Shown piece by piece: positions 1 to 8,264 of a DNA stretch of 64,000 nt. Under the pieces are notes generated by a model, which did not search any database, had not been told where the DNA came from, and saw only the letters and a list, made by a program, of their open reading frames with translations. The translations under genes and the position numbers were made by a program. This stretch comes from Rhabdobacter roseus (lineage in GTDB: Bacteria; Bacteroidota; Bacteroidia; Cytophagales; Spirosomataceae), in contig NZ_JACHGF010000001.1 of the NCBI RefSeq assembly GCF_014202275.1, positions 558,001 through 622,000 of the forward strand, written 5' to 3'. Position 1 is the stretch's first letter, and each line of letters begins with the position of its first letter.

Positions 1-297
1 GGTGCTAAGTTGTTGGAGCCGATCATGGCCGTAGACGTAGTAACACCCGATGAGTACACGGGGCCTATTACCGGTGATTTGAACCGTCGTCGTGGTGTCA
101 TGAAAGGAATGGATACCAAAGCGGGTTCACAGGTTATCAAAGCAGACGTTCCCCTGTCAGAGTTGTTTGGCTACGTTACCGACCTGCGTACGATTACCTC
201 CGGGCGGGCAACGGCTACCCTGACGTTCTCACACTATGACTTTGTGCCACAAAACATGGCTGAGTCCGTCATTGAAAAAGCAAAGAACGGCCGTTAA
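1..297 (+). CDS. fusA: Elongation factor G, C-terminal end (partial)
   Basis: The reading frame is open from the first base of the window and ends at a TAA at 295-297, so only about the last 98 residues are present. They match the C-terminal domains IV and V of EF-G: the LEPIM segment, the GDLNRRRG loop, and the alpha/beta fold ending in [17 protein letters not shown] is the cytoplasmic GTPase that moves tRNAs and mRNA through the ribosome. Its place directly before rpsJ is the usual end of the str operon (rpsL-rpsG-fusA). The start and GTPase domain lie outside the window. Confidence 0.95.
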   Translation, partial: GAKLLEPIMAVDVVTPDEYTGPITGDLNRRRGVMKGMDTKAGSQVIKADVPLSELFGYVTDLRTITSGRATATLTFSHYDFVPQNMAESVIEKAKNGR

Positions 298-320
298 GCA
301 ATTGACCTAGCGCCTTTCGA

Positions 321-441
321 AAGGAGATAACCTCTCCTTATATTGATAAGGAATACTTATAAGTACAGAGCATCAGCGGAGTAAATGGTTCTTTCGTTGG
401 TGAGGGTTTGTCGAGTACAAGCCATGCTTTTATCAAGAACC
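321..441 (+). promoter_or_regulatory. Structured fusA-rpsJ intergenic leader
   Basis: The 160-base gap between fusA and rpsJ holds three possible RNA stems. A perfect 7-bp hairpin (321-327 with 333-339) encloses a Shine-Dalgarno-like AAGGAG in its 5' arm. A 7-bp outer stem (387-393 with 435-441) surrounds a second 7-bp stem (405-411 with 417-423, one G-U pair). The outer stem closes 16 bases before the rpsJ ATG. No U-run follows any of them, so they are not simple terminators. A role in control or processing of the rpsJ message is inferred from position and structure only. Confidence 0.4.
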
Positions 442-457
442 GAAATAACAAATCAAA

Positions 458-763
458 ATGAATCAGAAAATTAGAATTAAGCTGAAATCGTTTGACCATA
501 ACCTGGTTGATAAATCAGCGGAGAAAATTGTTAAGGCCGTAAAGGCAACGGGTGCTGTAGTGAGTGGTCCTATCCCTCTACCTACTGAAAAGCAGATTTT
601 CACAGTACTTCGCTCGCCCCACGTAAACAAGAAATCCCGGGAGCAGTTTCAGCTTTGTACCTATAAGCGCTTGGTAGATATATTCTCTACCAGTGCCAAA
701 ACGGTCGATGCCCTTATGAAGCTAGAGCTACCAAGTGGGGTAGACGTTGAAATCAAAGTATAA
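458..763 (+). CDS. rpsJ: 30S ribosomal protein S10
   Basis: This 101-residue protein is the length of standard S10 and carries its signature segments, including [28 protein letters not shown] and the [18 protein letters not shown] helix. S10 lies in the head of the small subunit and also binds NusB in transcription antitermination. The ATG at 458 is preceded by an A-rich stretch and no Shine-Dalgarno sequence. In many bacteria rpsJ opens the S10 operon, but here it is followed by a terminator at 939-970 and a fresh promoter, so it appears to be the last gene of the fusA transcript. Confidence 0.98.
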   Translation: MNQKIRIKLKSFDHNLVDKSAEKIVKAVKATGAVVSGPIPLPTEKQIFTVLRSPHVNKKSREQFQLCTYKRLVDIFSTSAKTVDALMKLELPSGVDVEIKV

Positions 764-863
764 TTCGCTCGCAGAGTTAAGAAGGGCAAAGTCTAAAGTA
801 CTTAACCCCCTCTAAGAAATAGCATACATATATCGGGTGAAGGTCCAAACTTTTTTGGAAACC

Positions 864-970
864 ACATCTGAGCTCTTGTCGCTAATGTAGTACGACACCT
901 TATTTGGGTCACGTAGTATTTTACGACTTTCCAACAAGAGGTCAGATGTTCCCTACATCTGACCTTTTTT
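864..970 (+). terminator. Terminator with competing upstream pairing, rpsJ-rplC
   Basis: A strong intrinsic terminator is formed by an 11-bp perfect stem (939-949 with 955-965) followed by a T-run. The 5' arm of this stem can instead pair with an upstream segment: 864-878 is complementary to 935-949 at 14 of 15 positions. The two pairings exclude each other, which is the layout of a terminator/antiterminator switch. The region between contains a further small hairpin, GTCG with CGAC near 879-895. The terminator itself is clear; the switching function is inferred. Confidence 0.75.
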
Positions 971-1003
971 GCTGATTATCAGAAAATAATAACCAAAACG
1001 GAC

Positions 1004-1034
1004 TTGGATACTAAGAAGCAAATTTCTAACTTTG
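1004..1034 (+). promoter_or_regulatory. Bacteroidota-type promoter for the rplC operon
   Basis: A TTG at 1004-1006 lies 20 bases upstream of TAACTTTG at 1027-1034. This matches the -33 TTG and -7 TAnnTTTG boxes known for the Bacteroidota primary sigma factor, with normal spacing. Transcription would begin near 1040, about 45 bases before the rplC ATG. A perfect 10-bp inverted repeat (995-1004 and 1036-1045) flanks the promoter. Confidence 0.7.
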
Positions 1035-1085
1035 CAGTCCGTTTTCAAAAATAGGTTTAATCCTGCTTTATTAAAACAATAAAAA

Positions 1086-1706
1086 ATGTCTGGTTTAATT
1101 GGTAAGAAAATCGGAATGACTAGTTTGTACAATGCTGACGGGCAGGCTCTGGCATGTACTGTAATTCAAGCTGGTCCTTGTGTAGTAACACAGGTACGTT
1201 CCGAAGAAAAAGATGGCTACAAGGCGATTCAGCTGGGCTTTGGTGAAAAGAAAGAAAAAAAGACCACCAAGCCTATGTTGGGACACTTTAAAAAAGCCAA
1301 CACAACTCCCAAGCAAAAATTGGTTGAGTTTAAACTCTTTGAAGAAGAGCACGAGTTAGGTAAAACCCTCCTGGTTCAGGACATATTCGCAGAAGGCGAG
1401 TTTGTAGACGTGGTTGGAACTGCCAAAGGTCGTGGGTTTCAAGGGGTCGTCAAACGCCACGGATTTGGCGGGGTAGGTGGTCAAACCCACGGACAGCACA
1501 ACCGGGCGCGTCACCCAGGTTCAATTGGTGCCTGTTCTTTTCCTTCCCGAGTATTTAAGGGAATGAAAATGGGAGGACGCATGGGGAACAATCGTGTGAT
1601 GATTCAGAACCTGCGTATCCTGAAAGTTATTCCCGAGCAAAACCTGATTGTAATCAGTGGCTCTGTGCCGGGTTCAAAGAATTCATTTGTAATCATTGAG
1701 AAATAA
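1086..1706 (+). CDS. rplC: 50S ribosomal protein L3
   Basis: The 206-residue product begins [12 protein letters not shown], as L3 does, and carries the central loop of the family ([13 protein letters not shown] and [18 protein letters not shown]). This loop reaches toward the peptidyl-transferase centre, and L3 is one of the first proteins to assemble onto 23S rRNA. It is the first gene of the main cluster transcript, placed about 45 bases after the predicted start site of its own promoter. It lies 5 bases ahead of rplD, so the two are surely cotranscribed. Confidence 0.98.
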   Translation: MSGLIGKKIGMTSLYNADGQALACTVIQAGPCVVTQVRSEEKDGYKAIQLGFGEKKEKKTTKPMLGHFKKANTTPKQKLVEFKLFEEEHELGKTLLVQDIFAEGEFVDVVGTAKGRGFQGVVKRHGFGGVGGQTHGQHNRARHPGSIGACSFPSRVFKGMKMGGRMGNNRVMIQNLRILKVIPEQNLIVISGSVPGSKNSFVIIEK

Positions 1707-1711
1707 TACCG

Positions 1712-2341
1712 ATGGAACTGTCCGTATTGAACATAAAAGGAGAGGATACCGGCAAGAAGGTGACTGTCTCAGAAGAAATCTTCGGTATTGAGCCGAATGA
1801 ACACGCGGTTTACCTGGATGTGAAGCTATACCTAGCTAATCAACGCCAAGGTACCCACAAAGCGAAAGAGCGTGCCGAAATTAACCACTCAACGCGCAAA
1901 ATCAAGCGTCAGAAAGGTACCGGAGGCGCTCGCGCAGGTAGCATCAAATCGCCTGTCTTTGTAGGAGGAGGTCGTATTTTCGGTCCTCGTCCCCGCAACT
2001 ACACGTTTAAGATCAATAAGAAAGTAAAAGATTTGGCTCGTCGATCAGTTTTGTCTGCTAAGGCTAAAGATAATGCGATTTCGCTTATTGAAGCCTTTAC
2101 GTTTGATGCGCCTAAAACGAAGTCATATCTTAACGTATTGAGTGCTCTTTCACTGACGAACACCAAAACGCTACTGATTTTACCCGAGGTTGATGCCAAC
2201 GTATATCTGTCAAGCCGTAATATCCCTAAGGCAAAAGTGACTACAGCCGATACGATCAATACCTATGACCTCGCCCACGCGGATCGTCTGTTAATCAGCG
2301 AATCTGCTTTGTCTAAATTGGAAACCCTTTTGACTAAATAA
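1712..2341 (+). CDS. rplD: 50S ribosomal protein L4
   Basis: The 209-residue product has the L4 pattern: a globular fold interrupted near residues 45-95 by the long basic loop (RAEINHSTRKIKRQKGTGGARAG, then FGPRPRNYTFKINKKVKDLARRSVLSAK). This loop lines the polypeptide exit tunnel. In gammaproteobacteria L4 represses its own operon by binding the S10 leader. Whether it acts on the unusual rpsJ-rplC spacer here is unknown. It begins 5 bases after rplC and ends 2 bases before rplW. Confidence 0.98.
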   Translation: MELSVLNIKGEDTGKKVTVSEEIFGIEPNEHAVYLDVKLYLANQRQGTHKAKERAEINHSTRKIKRQKGTGGARAGSIKSPVFVGGGRIFGPRPRNYTFKINKKVKDLARRSVLSAKAKDNAISLIEAFTFDAPKTKSYLNVLSALSLTNTKTLLILPEVDANVYLSSRNIPKAKVTTADTINTYDLAHADRLLISESALSKLETLLTK

Positions 2342-2343
2342 CG

Positions 2344-2631
2344 ATGAGTGTACTTAAGCGTCCGATCATAACCGAAAAGGTAACGGCTCAAGGGGGTCAA
2401 GGGAAATATGCCTTTGAAGTCACCCTGGCTGCCAATAAAGTGGAAATTAAAAAAGCCATTGAGAAAACGTTTGGCGTTAACGTCAAAAGTGTACATACCA
2501 TGCGTTGCATCGGGAAAAGCAAGACCCGTACTTCTGGTGGAAAGTTTATTACCGGAAAGACGTCAACGTACAAGAAGGCTATCATTACGGTAGCAGAGGG
2601 TGAATTGATTGACATCTACGGAGAAGCCTAA
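2344..2631 (+). CDS. rplW: 50S ribosomal protein L23
   Basis: This 95-residue protein has the L23 start (MSVLKRPIITEKVT) and the conserved basic segment after residue 30 (VEIKKAIEKTFGVNVKSVHTM). L23 sits at the exit of the polypeptide tunnel, where trigger factor and the signal recognition particle dock. The gene begins 2 bases after the rplD stop codon, consistent with tight translational coupling. Length and gene order are standard for the S10 cluster. Confidence 0.97.
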   Translation: MSVLKRPIITEKVTAQGGQGKYAFEVTLAANKVEIKKAIEKTFGVNVKSVHTMRCIGKSKTRTSGGKFITGKTSTYKKAIITVAEGELIDIYGEA

Positions 2632-2681
2632 CAATATAGGTAGTTGACTGATTAGAAAAACATTGACGAGCAAGTAAAGCA

Positions 2682-3506
2682 ATGGCAGTTAAAAAATTAA
2701 AACCGACAAGCCCAGGCCAGCGATTCCGCAGCGCTCCTACTTTTGAGGAGGTCACCGCGTCAAAACCTGAGCGTAGTCTATTAGAGCCGATCAAGAAAAC
2801 GGGTGGCCGTAATAGCCAGGGACGTCGTACGATGCGCCACATTGGAGGTGGACACAAGCGAATGTACCGCGTTATTGATTTTAAGCGTAATCGCCTAAAT
2901 GATGCTGCTACGGTAGTGTCCATTGAATATGATCCTAACCGCTCAGCCCGCATTGCCCTTGTGCAGTATGAAGATGGTGAGAAACGGTATATCATTTCCC
3001 CCAATGGCCTTAAGGTAGATCAGGTAGTGGTGTCGGGAACTTCCGTTGCCCCCGAAGTAGGTAACGCCCTCCCGCTAGGTGCAATGCCTATTGGTACCAT
3101 TGTGCATAATATTGAGCTTACACCTGGTAAAGGTGCTCAGCTGGCGCGAAGCGCTGGGACCTATGCCCAGCTGGTAGCCCGCGAAGGAAAGTATGCTGTA
3201 TTGAAAATGCCTTCGGGTGAAATGCGCATGATTCTTTCCACTTGTATGGCTACGGTTGGAGTTGTTTCCAACTCCAGCCACATGAACGTGAGCATTGGAA
3301 AAGCGGGTCGTAAGCGTTGGTTGGGCCGTCGTCCTCGCGTTCGTGGGGTGGCTATGAACCCCGTGGATCACCCAATGGGTGGTGGTGAAGGACGTGCTTC
3401 CGGGGGGCAGCCTCGTTCACGTAACGGTCAGTTTGCCAAGGGTAAGAAGACGCGTAACCGCAAAAAGCATTCTGAAAAACTGATTATAAGCCGACGTAAA
3501 AAATAA
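2682..3506 (+). CDS. rplB: 50S ribosomal protein L2
   Basis: The 274-residue protein matches L2 over its full length, beginning [15 protein letters not shown]. It contains the C-terminal motif [17 protein letters not shown], whose histidine is important for peptidyl-transferase activity in studied ribosomes. L2 is a primary 23S rRNA-binding protein that helps join the subunits. It follows rplW by 50 bases and precedes rpsS by 9. No odd features are seen. Confidence 0.98.
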   Translation: MAVKKLKPTSPGQRFRSAPTFEEVTASKPERSLLEPIKKTGGRNSQGRRTMRHIGGGHKRMYRVIDFKRNRLNDAATVVSIEYDPNRSARIALVQYEDGEKRYIISPNGLKVDQVVVSGTSVAPEVGNALPLGAMPIGTIVHNIELTPGKGAQLARSAGTYAQLVAREGKYAVLKMPSGEMRMILSTCMATVGVVSNSSHMNVSIGKAGRKRWLGRRPRVRGVAMNPVDHPMGGGEGRASGGQPRSRNGQFAKGKKTRNRKKHSEKLIISRRKK

Positions 3507-3515
3507 ATTAGGTAC

Positions 3516-3794
3516 ATGGCACGCTCATTAAAAAAAGGACCTTATATAGATTTTCGTCTGGAAAATAAAATTCAGACAATGAACAATGCGGCCCGTAAGT
3601 CGGTCATCAAGACTTGGTCACGTCGTTCCATGATTTCGCCTGATTTTATCGGACACACGTTTGCCGTTCATAACGGAAACAAATTCATCCCCGTTTACGT
3701 AACCGAGAACATGGTAGGACATAAATTGGGAGAATTTGCTCCAACGCGAAACTTCCGAGGCCATACCGCCAAAAAGGATAAAGGCAGAAGATAA
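3516..3794 (+). CDS. rpsS: 30S ribosomal protein S19
   Basis: The 92-residue product has the typical S19 opening ([12 protein letters not shown]) and the conserved segment [20 protein letters not shown], followed by [17 protein letters not shown]19 forms part of the small-subunit head near the decoding site and pairs with S13. It starts 9 bases after rplB. The gap to rplV (61 bases) holds a weak possible hairpin (3807-3814 with 3832-3839). Confidence 0.98.
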   Translation: MARSLKKGPYIDFRLENKIQTMNNAARKSVIKTWSRRSMISPDFIGHTFAVHNGNKFIPVYVTENMVGHKLGEFAPTRNFRGHTAKKDKGRR

Positions 3795-3855
3795 TATTTG
3801 TTGACCGCTAGCTGCTCATCTGTTATAGTACCAGCTGGCTAATCTCTGAAAGAAC

Positions 3856-4233
3856 ATGGAAGCAAGAGCAATACTACGAAATATACCTACCTCTCCTCGT
3901 AAGATGAGATTGGTAGCTGACATGATCCGTGGACAAAAGGTCAGCAAAGCTTTGGCCCTTTTGAAGTTTCAACCCCAGGCAGTATCGCCGGTGTTGCACA
4001 AAGTACTGCTCTCGGCAGTAGCCAATTGGCAGCAGGCAAACGAAGATGCCAAGATTGAAGACGCAGATCTGTATGTAAAAACGGTACTGGTAGATGGAGG
4101 TCGCATGCTTAAACGCCTTCGCCCTGCTCCCCAGGGACGGGCACACCGAATTCGCAAGCGTTCTAACCACATCACCATTGTGATTGATGATGCCTCAGAA
4201 GCGACAACGGAAGAAATATATACCGAATCATAA
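3856..4233 (+). CDS. rplV: 50S ribosomal protein L22
   Basis: The 125-residue protein begins [26 protein letters not shown], typical of L22, and has the long beta-hairpin segment that lines the exit tunnel (about residues 80-105, ending in [20 protein letters not shown]). It ends in an acidic tail ([13 protein letters not shown]), slightly longer than in E. coli. It is located between rpsS and rpsC as usual, 19 bases ahead of rpsC. Confidence 0.97.
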   Translation: MEARAILRNIPTSPRKMRLVADMIRGQKVSKALALLKFQPQAVSPVLHKVLLSAVANWQQANEDAKIEDADLYVKTVLVDGGRMLKRLRPAPQGRAHRIRKRSNHITIVIDDASEATTEEIYTES

Positions 4234-4252
4234 GTAAACGATCTATATACGA

Positions 4253-5080
4253 ATGGGACAGAAAGTTAACCCAATAGGTTTTAGACTAGGCGTTGTCAGA
4301 GGATGGGAATCAAGCTGGTACGGTGGAAAAGACTTCTCAGACAAATTAGTTGAAGACGAAAAAATTCGCAACTATATTAAAGCTCGTATTCCAAAGGGTT
4401 CTATCTCTAAGGTAGTTATTGAGCGCACCCTTAAGCGGATCACGCTCACAATCCATACGGCTCGCCCAGGTATCGTGATCGGAAAGGGAGGAAGTGAAGT
4501 AGATAAAATTAAGGAAGAGCTTAAAAAAATTACGGGTAAGGACGTTCAGATCAATATCTACGAGATAAAGCGTCCTGAAATTGATGCCAAACTTATTGGC
4601 GAAGCCATTGCCCAACAGTTACAAGCACGTATTTCGTACCGTCGGGCTATGAAGCAAGCCATTTCTTCGGCCATGCGTGTAGGATCCCAAGGAATCAAGA
4701 TACGTCTTTCTGGTCGCCTAGGCGGAGCTGAAATGGCACGTACAGAAGAGTACAAAGAGGGGCGTATACCCCTGCATACCCTTCGGGCCGACATTGACTA
4801 TGCTATATCAGAAGCTCAAACCATTTATGGTAAAATCGGTATCAAGGTATGGGTTTTCAAAGGTGAACTATACGGAAAGCGTGATTTGACGCCTAGTGCA
4901 GCAACGGCTGCGGCTGATCGCAATGAGCGCTCCGATCGTGGAGGGCGTGGCGCTGGGCCGGAAAGAAGAGGTGGTCGCGGTGGCGACAATGATCGCCGGG
5001 GCGGTAGCCGTGGTGGTAACGAAGGCGGCGGTACCGGTAGTGACGCAGATCGTCGTAAGAGAAGCAGAAAGAAAAAGTAA
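4253..5080 (+). CDS. rpsC: 30S ribosomal protein S3 with an Arg/Gly-rich tail
   Basis: Residues 1 to about 215 are a normal S3: the [13 protein letters not shown] start, the KH-domain GxxG loop (VIGKGGSEV, about residues 80-88), and the C-terminal segment [12 protein letters not shown]3 lines the mRNA entry channel and takes part in mRNA unwinding. After about residue 220 the chain becomes low complexity, with repeated RGG-like units ([22 protein letters not shown]) and a final basic cluster RRKRSRKKK. The total of 275 residues is about 40 longer than E. coli S3. Such tails typically bind RNA nonspecifically; the role here is inference. Confidence 0.96.
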   Translation: MGQKVNPIGFRLGVVRGWESSWYGGKDFSDKLVEDEKIRNYIKARIPKGSISKVVIERTLKRITLTIHTARPGIVIGKGGSEVDKIKEELKKITGKDVQINIYEIKRPEIDAKLIGEAIAQQLQARISYRRAMKQAISSAMRVGSQGIKIRLSGRLGGAEMARTEEYKEGRIPLHTLRADIDYAISEAQTIYGKIGIKVWVFKGELYGKRDLTPSAATAAADRNERSDRGGRGAGPERRGGRGGDNDRRGGSRGGNEGGGTGSDADRRKRSRKKK

Positions 5081-5133
5081 TTAGCAAGGTATCGTCCCGC
5101 GCGTGAGCGCTAAGGAATAAAATAAGTTACATC

Positions 5134-5559
5134 ATGTTACAGCCGAAAAGAACCAGATTTCGCAAGCAACAAAAGAACAAGGGCTCTAATAAGGGTATCG
5201 CTTCACGCGGTCATCAAATTGCCTTTGGTTCGTTCGCTATTAAAGCACTTGAACCCGGTTGGCTAACTGCCCGTCAAATCGAAGCCGCACGTATTTCCGT
5301 GACTCGCGCTATGAAACGTGAAGGTCAGGTATGGATTCGTATCTTTCCAGATAAGCCTATCACTAAAAAACCTGCCGAAGTACGTATGGGAAAAGGTAAA
5401 GGAGCGCCCGAATATTGGGTAGCCCCCGTAAAGCCAGGGACCATTTTGTTTGAAGCTACCGGCGTTAGCCTGGATACGGCTAACGAAGCACTGCGCCTTG
5501 CTGCTCAGAAGTTGCCGATCAAAACCAAGTTTATAGTACGTCGCGATTACCAGGCATAA
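5134..5559 (+). CDS. rplP: 50S ribosomal protein L16
   Basis: The 141-residue protein begins [21 protein letters not shown] and contains the conserved basic surface that contacts the A-site tRNA elbow and 5S rRNA region ([37 protein letters not shown]). Length and sequence are those of ordinary L16. It follows rpsC by 53 bases and precedes rpmC by 47. Confidence 0.98.
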   Translation: MLQPKRTRFRKQQKNKGSNKGIASRGHQIAFGSFAIKALEPGWLTARQIEAARISVTRAMKREGQVWIRIFPDKPITKKPAEVRMGKGKGAPEYWVAPVKPGTILFEATGVSLDTANEALRLAAQKLPIKTKFIVRRDYQA

Positions 5560-5606
5560 GCTTATAGCTGCTGCGTATTCTGAACCATAATAATTTGATA
5601 ATTGCA

Positions 5607-5807
5607 ATGAAAAACAACGAAATACAAGCTCTTTCGGCTGATCAATTGAAGGAGCAAATAGCCCAGGAAAAAGAGCGCCTGCTGCGGTTGAAGTTTGCTC
5701 ATGCGGTTTCTCCCATCGAAAACCCGATGCGTATTCGGGCTTCGCGCAAACAGATCGCAAGGCTTAACACGGAGCTGACGGTCAAATCTAACCAACAGCA
5801 ATCATAA
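5607..5807 (+). CDS. rpmC: 50S ribosomal protein L29
   Basis: The start is placed at the ATG at 5607 (MKNNEIQALSADQLKEQI), since L29 proteins begin just before this helix; an in-frame upstream ATG at 5595 would add only MIIA. The product of 66 residues is two antiparallel helices, with the typical ENPMRIRASRKQIARLNTEL second helix. L29 sits near the exit tunnel beside L23. It lies between rplP and rpsQ as expected. Confidence 0.95.
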   Translation: MKNNEIQALSADQLKEQIAQEKERLLRLKFAHAVSPIENPMRIRASRKQIARLNTELTVKSNQQQS

Positions 5808-5823
5808 GCAGCTTTAAGAAATC

Positions 5824-6087
5824 ATGGAGGCATTAGACAGAAATTTGCGTAAAGAGAGAGTTGGCCGGGTGGTAAGCAATAAGATGGAAAAATCTTGCGT
5901 CATCACGGTAGAACGTAAAGTAAAGCACCCGATGTACGGAAAGTTCATGAAAAAGACGTCCAAACTGATGGTGCATGACGAAGGAAATCAATGCGGAATC
6001 GGTGATACGGTTCGCGTTATGGAGACTCGTCCGCTTAGTAAAAACAAGCGCTGGAGATTAGTAGAAATCCTTGAAAGAGCAAAATAA
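5824..6087 (+). CDS. rpsQ: 30S ribosomal protein S17
   Basis: This 87-residue OB-fold protein shows the S17 hallmarks [35 protein letters not shown] and [22 protein letters not shown]17 binds 16S rRNA early in small-subunit assembly. The stop codon lies 2 bases before the rplN ATG, so the junction between the S10 and spc parts of the cluster is tight here, with no room for a separate promoter. Confidence 0.97.
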   Translation: MEALDRNLRKERVGRVVSNKMEKSCVITVERKVKHPMYGKFMKKTSKLMVHDEGNQCGIGDTVRVMETRPLSKNKRWRLVEILERAK

Positions 6088-6089
6088 CC

Positions 6090-6458
6090 ATGGTACAGCA
6101 AGAATCAAGACTGTCCGTAGCGGATAATAGCGGAGCAAAAGAAGTCCTAGTAATCCGCGTATTGGGTGGTACAGGTAAGCGCTACGCCTCAGTAGGCGAT
6201 AAGATTGTCGTAACGGTAAAAGCCGCTCTTTCTTCCAGTAATATGAAAAAGGGTACCGTATCCAAAGCCGTAGTAGTACGTACTAAAAAAGAGGTACGGC
6301 GGAAGGATGGCACTTATATCCGCTTCGAAGACAATGCCGCTGTTTTGCTTAACAATAACGATGAACCACGTGGGAGTCGGATTTTTGGACCGGTTGCTCG
6401 TGAGTTGCGTGAAAAGCAATTCATGAAAATAGTATCGTTAGCGCCTGAAGTACTCTAA
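6090..6458 (+). CDS. rplN: 50S ribosomal protein L14
   Basis: The 122-residue protein begins [18 protein letters not shown] and includes the L14 signature near residues 60-86 ([25 protein letters not shown]). L14 is at the subunit interface, where it takes part in an intersubunit bridge. It starts 2 bases after rpsQ and precedes rplX by 48 bases. Length and sequence are standard. Confidence 0.98.
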   Translation: MVQQESRLSVADNSGAKEVLVIRVLGGTGKRYASVGDKIVVTVKAALSSSNMKKGTVSKAVVVRTKKEVRRKDGTYIRFEDNAAVLLNNNDEPRGSRIFGPVARELREKQFMKIVSLAPEVL

Positions 6459-6506
6459 GCGCCTGGTATAACCGAAATTCTTTGAACCGATTAAAGAATC
6501 CAAAAA

Positions 6507-6845
6507 ATGGAAACAAAGCAAAACAAAAAGCCTAAGCTTCATATCAAGACGGGAGACACCGTAAAGGTCATTGCCGGCAATTCAAAAGGCAAGACCGGAC
6601 GTGTAAAGTCTGTTCTGGTAGCCAAGCAGCGCGCTTTGGTGGAAGGAGCTAACATTATTACCAAGCACCTGAAACCAAATGCGCAAAACCCTCAGGGGAG
6701 CATTGAAAAAATTGAAGGATCCATCCACATTAGCAATTTAATGCTGGTTGATCCCGCTAGTGGAGAAGCAACTCGTACGGGCCGTCGCCTAAACGATAAA
6801 GGAAAACTTCAACGCTATGCCAAGAAGACAGATAAGTTTATCTGA
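6507..6845 (+). CDS. rplX: 50S ribosomal protein L24
   Basis: The 112-residue product has the KOW motif at about residues 11-37 ([23 protein letters not shown]) and the following L24 segment ([36 protein letters not shown]). L24 starts the assembly of the large subunit. The short lysine-rich N-terminal leader ([10 protein letters not shown]) is slightly longer than in E. coli. A small hairpin-forming sequence occurs in the 59-base gap before rplE. Confidence 0.97.
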   Translation: METKQNKKPKLHIKTGDTVKVIAGNSKGKTGRVKSVLVAKQRALVEGANIITKHLKPNAQNPQGSIEKIEGSIHISNLMLVDPASGEATRTGRRLNDKGKLQRYAKKTDKFI

Positions 6846-6904
6846 TTCCGGTTTCTGTAAGTAAGTTATGTACTTTATAATAGTGGGTCGGAAATCCACT
6901 GTAA

Positions 6905-7483
6905 ATGTCAACCAAAATGGCAATTCCAAGATTAAAAGAAAAATACAAAAGCGAGATCGTATCGCAACTGAAAGATAAATTTCAGTACAAGTCAGTAATG
7001 CAGGTGCCGCGGCTTACTAAGATTGTTATCAATAAAGGTATTGGCGCTGCCGTAGCAGACAAGAAGCTCGTTGATACAGGTGTAGAAGAGCTGAGCCTAA
7101 TTACGGGACAAAAAGCTGTAGCCACAATTTCTAAAAAGGCTGTGTCTAACTTTAAGCTCCGTGAGAATATGCCTATCGGTGCAAAAGTAACTTTAAGAGG
7201 AGATCGTATGTATGAGTTCCTTGATCGCTTGACTTCCATCGCCATGCCACGGGTTCGCGATTTTCGCGGCATCAGCGATAAAGGATTTGACGGTCGTGGT
7301 AACTACACGTTTGGGGTGAAAGAACAAATTATATTTCCCGAAATCAGTATCGAAAAGGTCAATAAGATTTCGGGTATGGATGTTACGTTTGTGACTTCTA
7401 CTAACTCGGACGAAGAGAGCTACGAGTTACTGAAAGCCCTTGGAATGCCCTTTACCAATGCGAAAAACAATACACAGTCGTAG
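6905..7483 (+). CDS. rplE: 50S ribosomal protein L5
   Basis: The 192-residue protein matches L5, including [37 protein letters not shown] and the C-terminal [31 protein letters not shown]5 binds 5S rRNA and forms part of the central protuberance that contacts S13. Two start codons are possible, 6905 and 6917; the first gives [14 protein letters not shown]. The gene ends 15 bases before the rpsN ATG. Confidence 0.97.
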   Translation: MSTKMAIPRLKEKYKSEIVSQLKDKFQYKSVMQVPRLTKIVINKGIGAAVADKKLVDTGVEELSLITGQKAVATISKKAVSNFKLRENMPIGAKVTLRGDRMYEFLDRLTSIAMPRVRDFRGISDKGFDGRGNYTFGVKEQIIFPEISIEKVNKISGMDVTFVTSTNSDEESYELLKALGMPFTNAKNNTQS

Positions 7484-7498
7484 AAAAGAATATTGACA

Positions 7499-7768
7499 AT
7501 GGCAAAAGAATCAGTAAAAGCACGGGAAAGAAAGAGACAACACCTAGTAGATAAGTACGCTGAAAAACGTACCAAGCTCAAGGCAGCTGGCGACTGGGTA
7601 GGCTTAGATAAGCTACCACGAAATTCATCGCCTGTTCGCTTGCACAACCGGTGTAAGATCACGGGACGTCCACGTGGATATATGCGCAAATTCGGAATCT
7701 CACGGGTTTTGTTTCGGGATATGGCCTCTATGGGCAAAATTCCTGGGGTAACCAAGGCAAGTTGGTAA
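7499..7768 (+). CDS. rpsN: 30S ribosomal protein S14
   Basis: The start chosen is the ATG at 7499 ([13 protein letters not shown]), the usual S14 N-terminus; an upstream ATG at 7493 would add two residues. The 89-residue protein is the long, zinc-independent form: it has a single cysteine in [25 protein letters not shown], not the CXXC...CXXC set of the short form. S14 belongs to the small-subunit head. A possible internal promoter follows it. Confidence 0.97.
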   Translation: MAKESVKARERKRQHLVDKYAEKRTKLKAAGDWVGLDKLPRNSSPVRLHNRCKITGRPRGYMRKFGISRVLFRDMASMGKIPGVTKASW

Positions 7769-7797
7769 GAGCCCTTTCAATTCTGATTTCAATTACT

Positions 7798-7825
7798 TAA
7801 CTTTGCACGCCTTTTTAAAACGTGC
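7798..7825 (+). promoter_or_regulatory. Candidate internal promoter and hairpin before rpsH
   Basis: The 78-base gap between rpsN and rpsH contains TAACTTTG at 7798-7805, a full match to the Bacteroidota -7 box and identical to the one ahead of rplC. No TTG stands at the ideal -33 distance; TTT at 7775-7777 does. The bases right after the box can form a small stem (GCACG 7805-7809 with CGTGC 7821-7825) at the start of the transcript. Confidence 0.4.
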
Positions 7826-7846
7826 TTAAATCAAGTCACTAAAAAA

Positions 7847-8245
7847 ATGGTAACGGATCCCATAGCAGACTATCTGACTAGAATCAGAAACGCCATCAAG
7901 GCAAGGCACCGGGTTGTTGAGATACCTGCTTCCAACATAAAAAAGGAAATTACAAAGGTATTGTTTGAAAAAGGATACATTCAGAGTTACAAGTTTGATG
8001 AAGTAGGCCCTCAGGGCGTTATCAAGATTGCTTTGAAATACAATCCTCTAACCAAGCAGTCGGCTATTGTAAAGCTCCAGCGCGTTAGTAAGCCAGGTCT
8101 ACGTAAGTACTCAGGAGCCACTACTGTCCCCCGTGTATTGAGTGGATTAGGTACAGTAATCCTGTCTACGTCTAAAGGCGTAATGACTGACAAAGAAGCT
8201 CGTACGCTCAATGTTGGTGGAGAAGTATTGTGTTTCGTGTACTAA
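7847..8245 (+). CDS. rpsH: 30S ribosomal protein S8
   Basis: The 132-residue protein begins MVTDPIADYLTRIRNAIKARH and ends with the conserved S8 C-terminal region (RVLSGLGTVILSTSKGVMTDKEAR, then GGEVLCFVY). S8 binds the central domain of 16S rRNA. In E. coli it also represses the spc operon by binding the rplE message; no comparable site was examined in detail here. It may have extra transcription from the TAACTTTG box about 45 bases upstream. Confidence 0.98.
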   Translation: MVTDPIADYLTRIRNAIKARHRVVEIPASNIKKEITKVLFEKGYIQSYKFDEVGPQGVIKIALKYNPLTKQSAIVKLQRVSKPGLRKYSGATTVPRVLSGLGTVILSTSKGVMTDKEARTLNVGGEVLCFVY

Positions 8246-8264
8246 TTATAAAGTCCAGTAGGAA

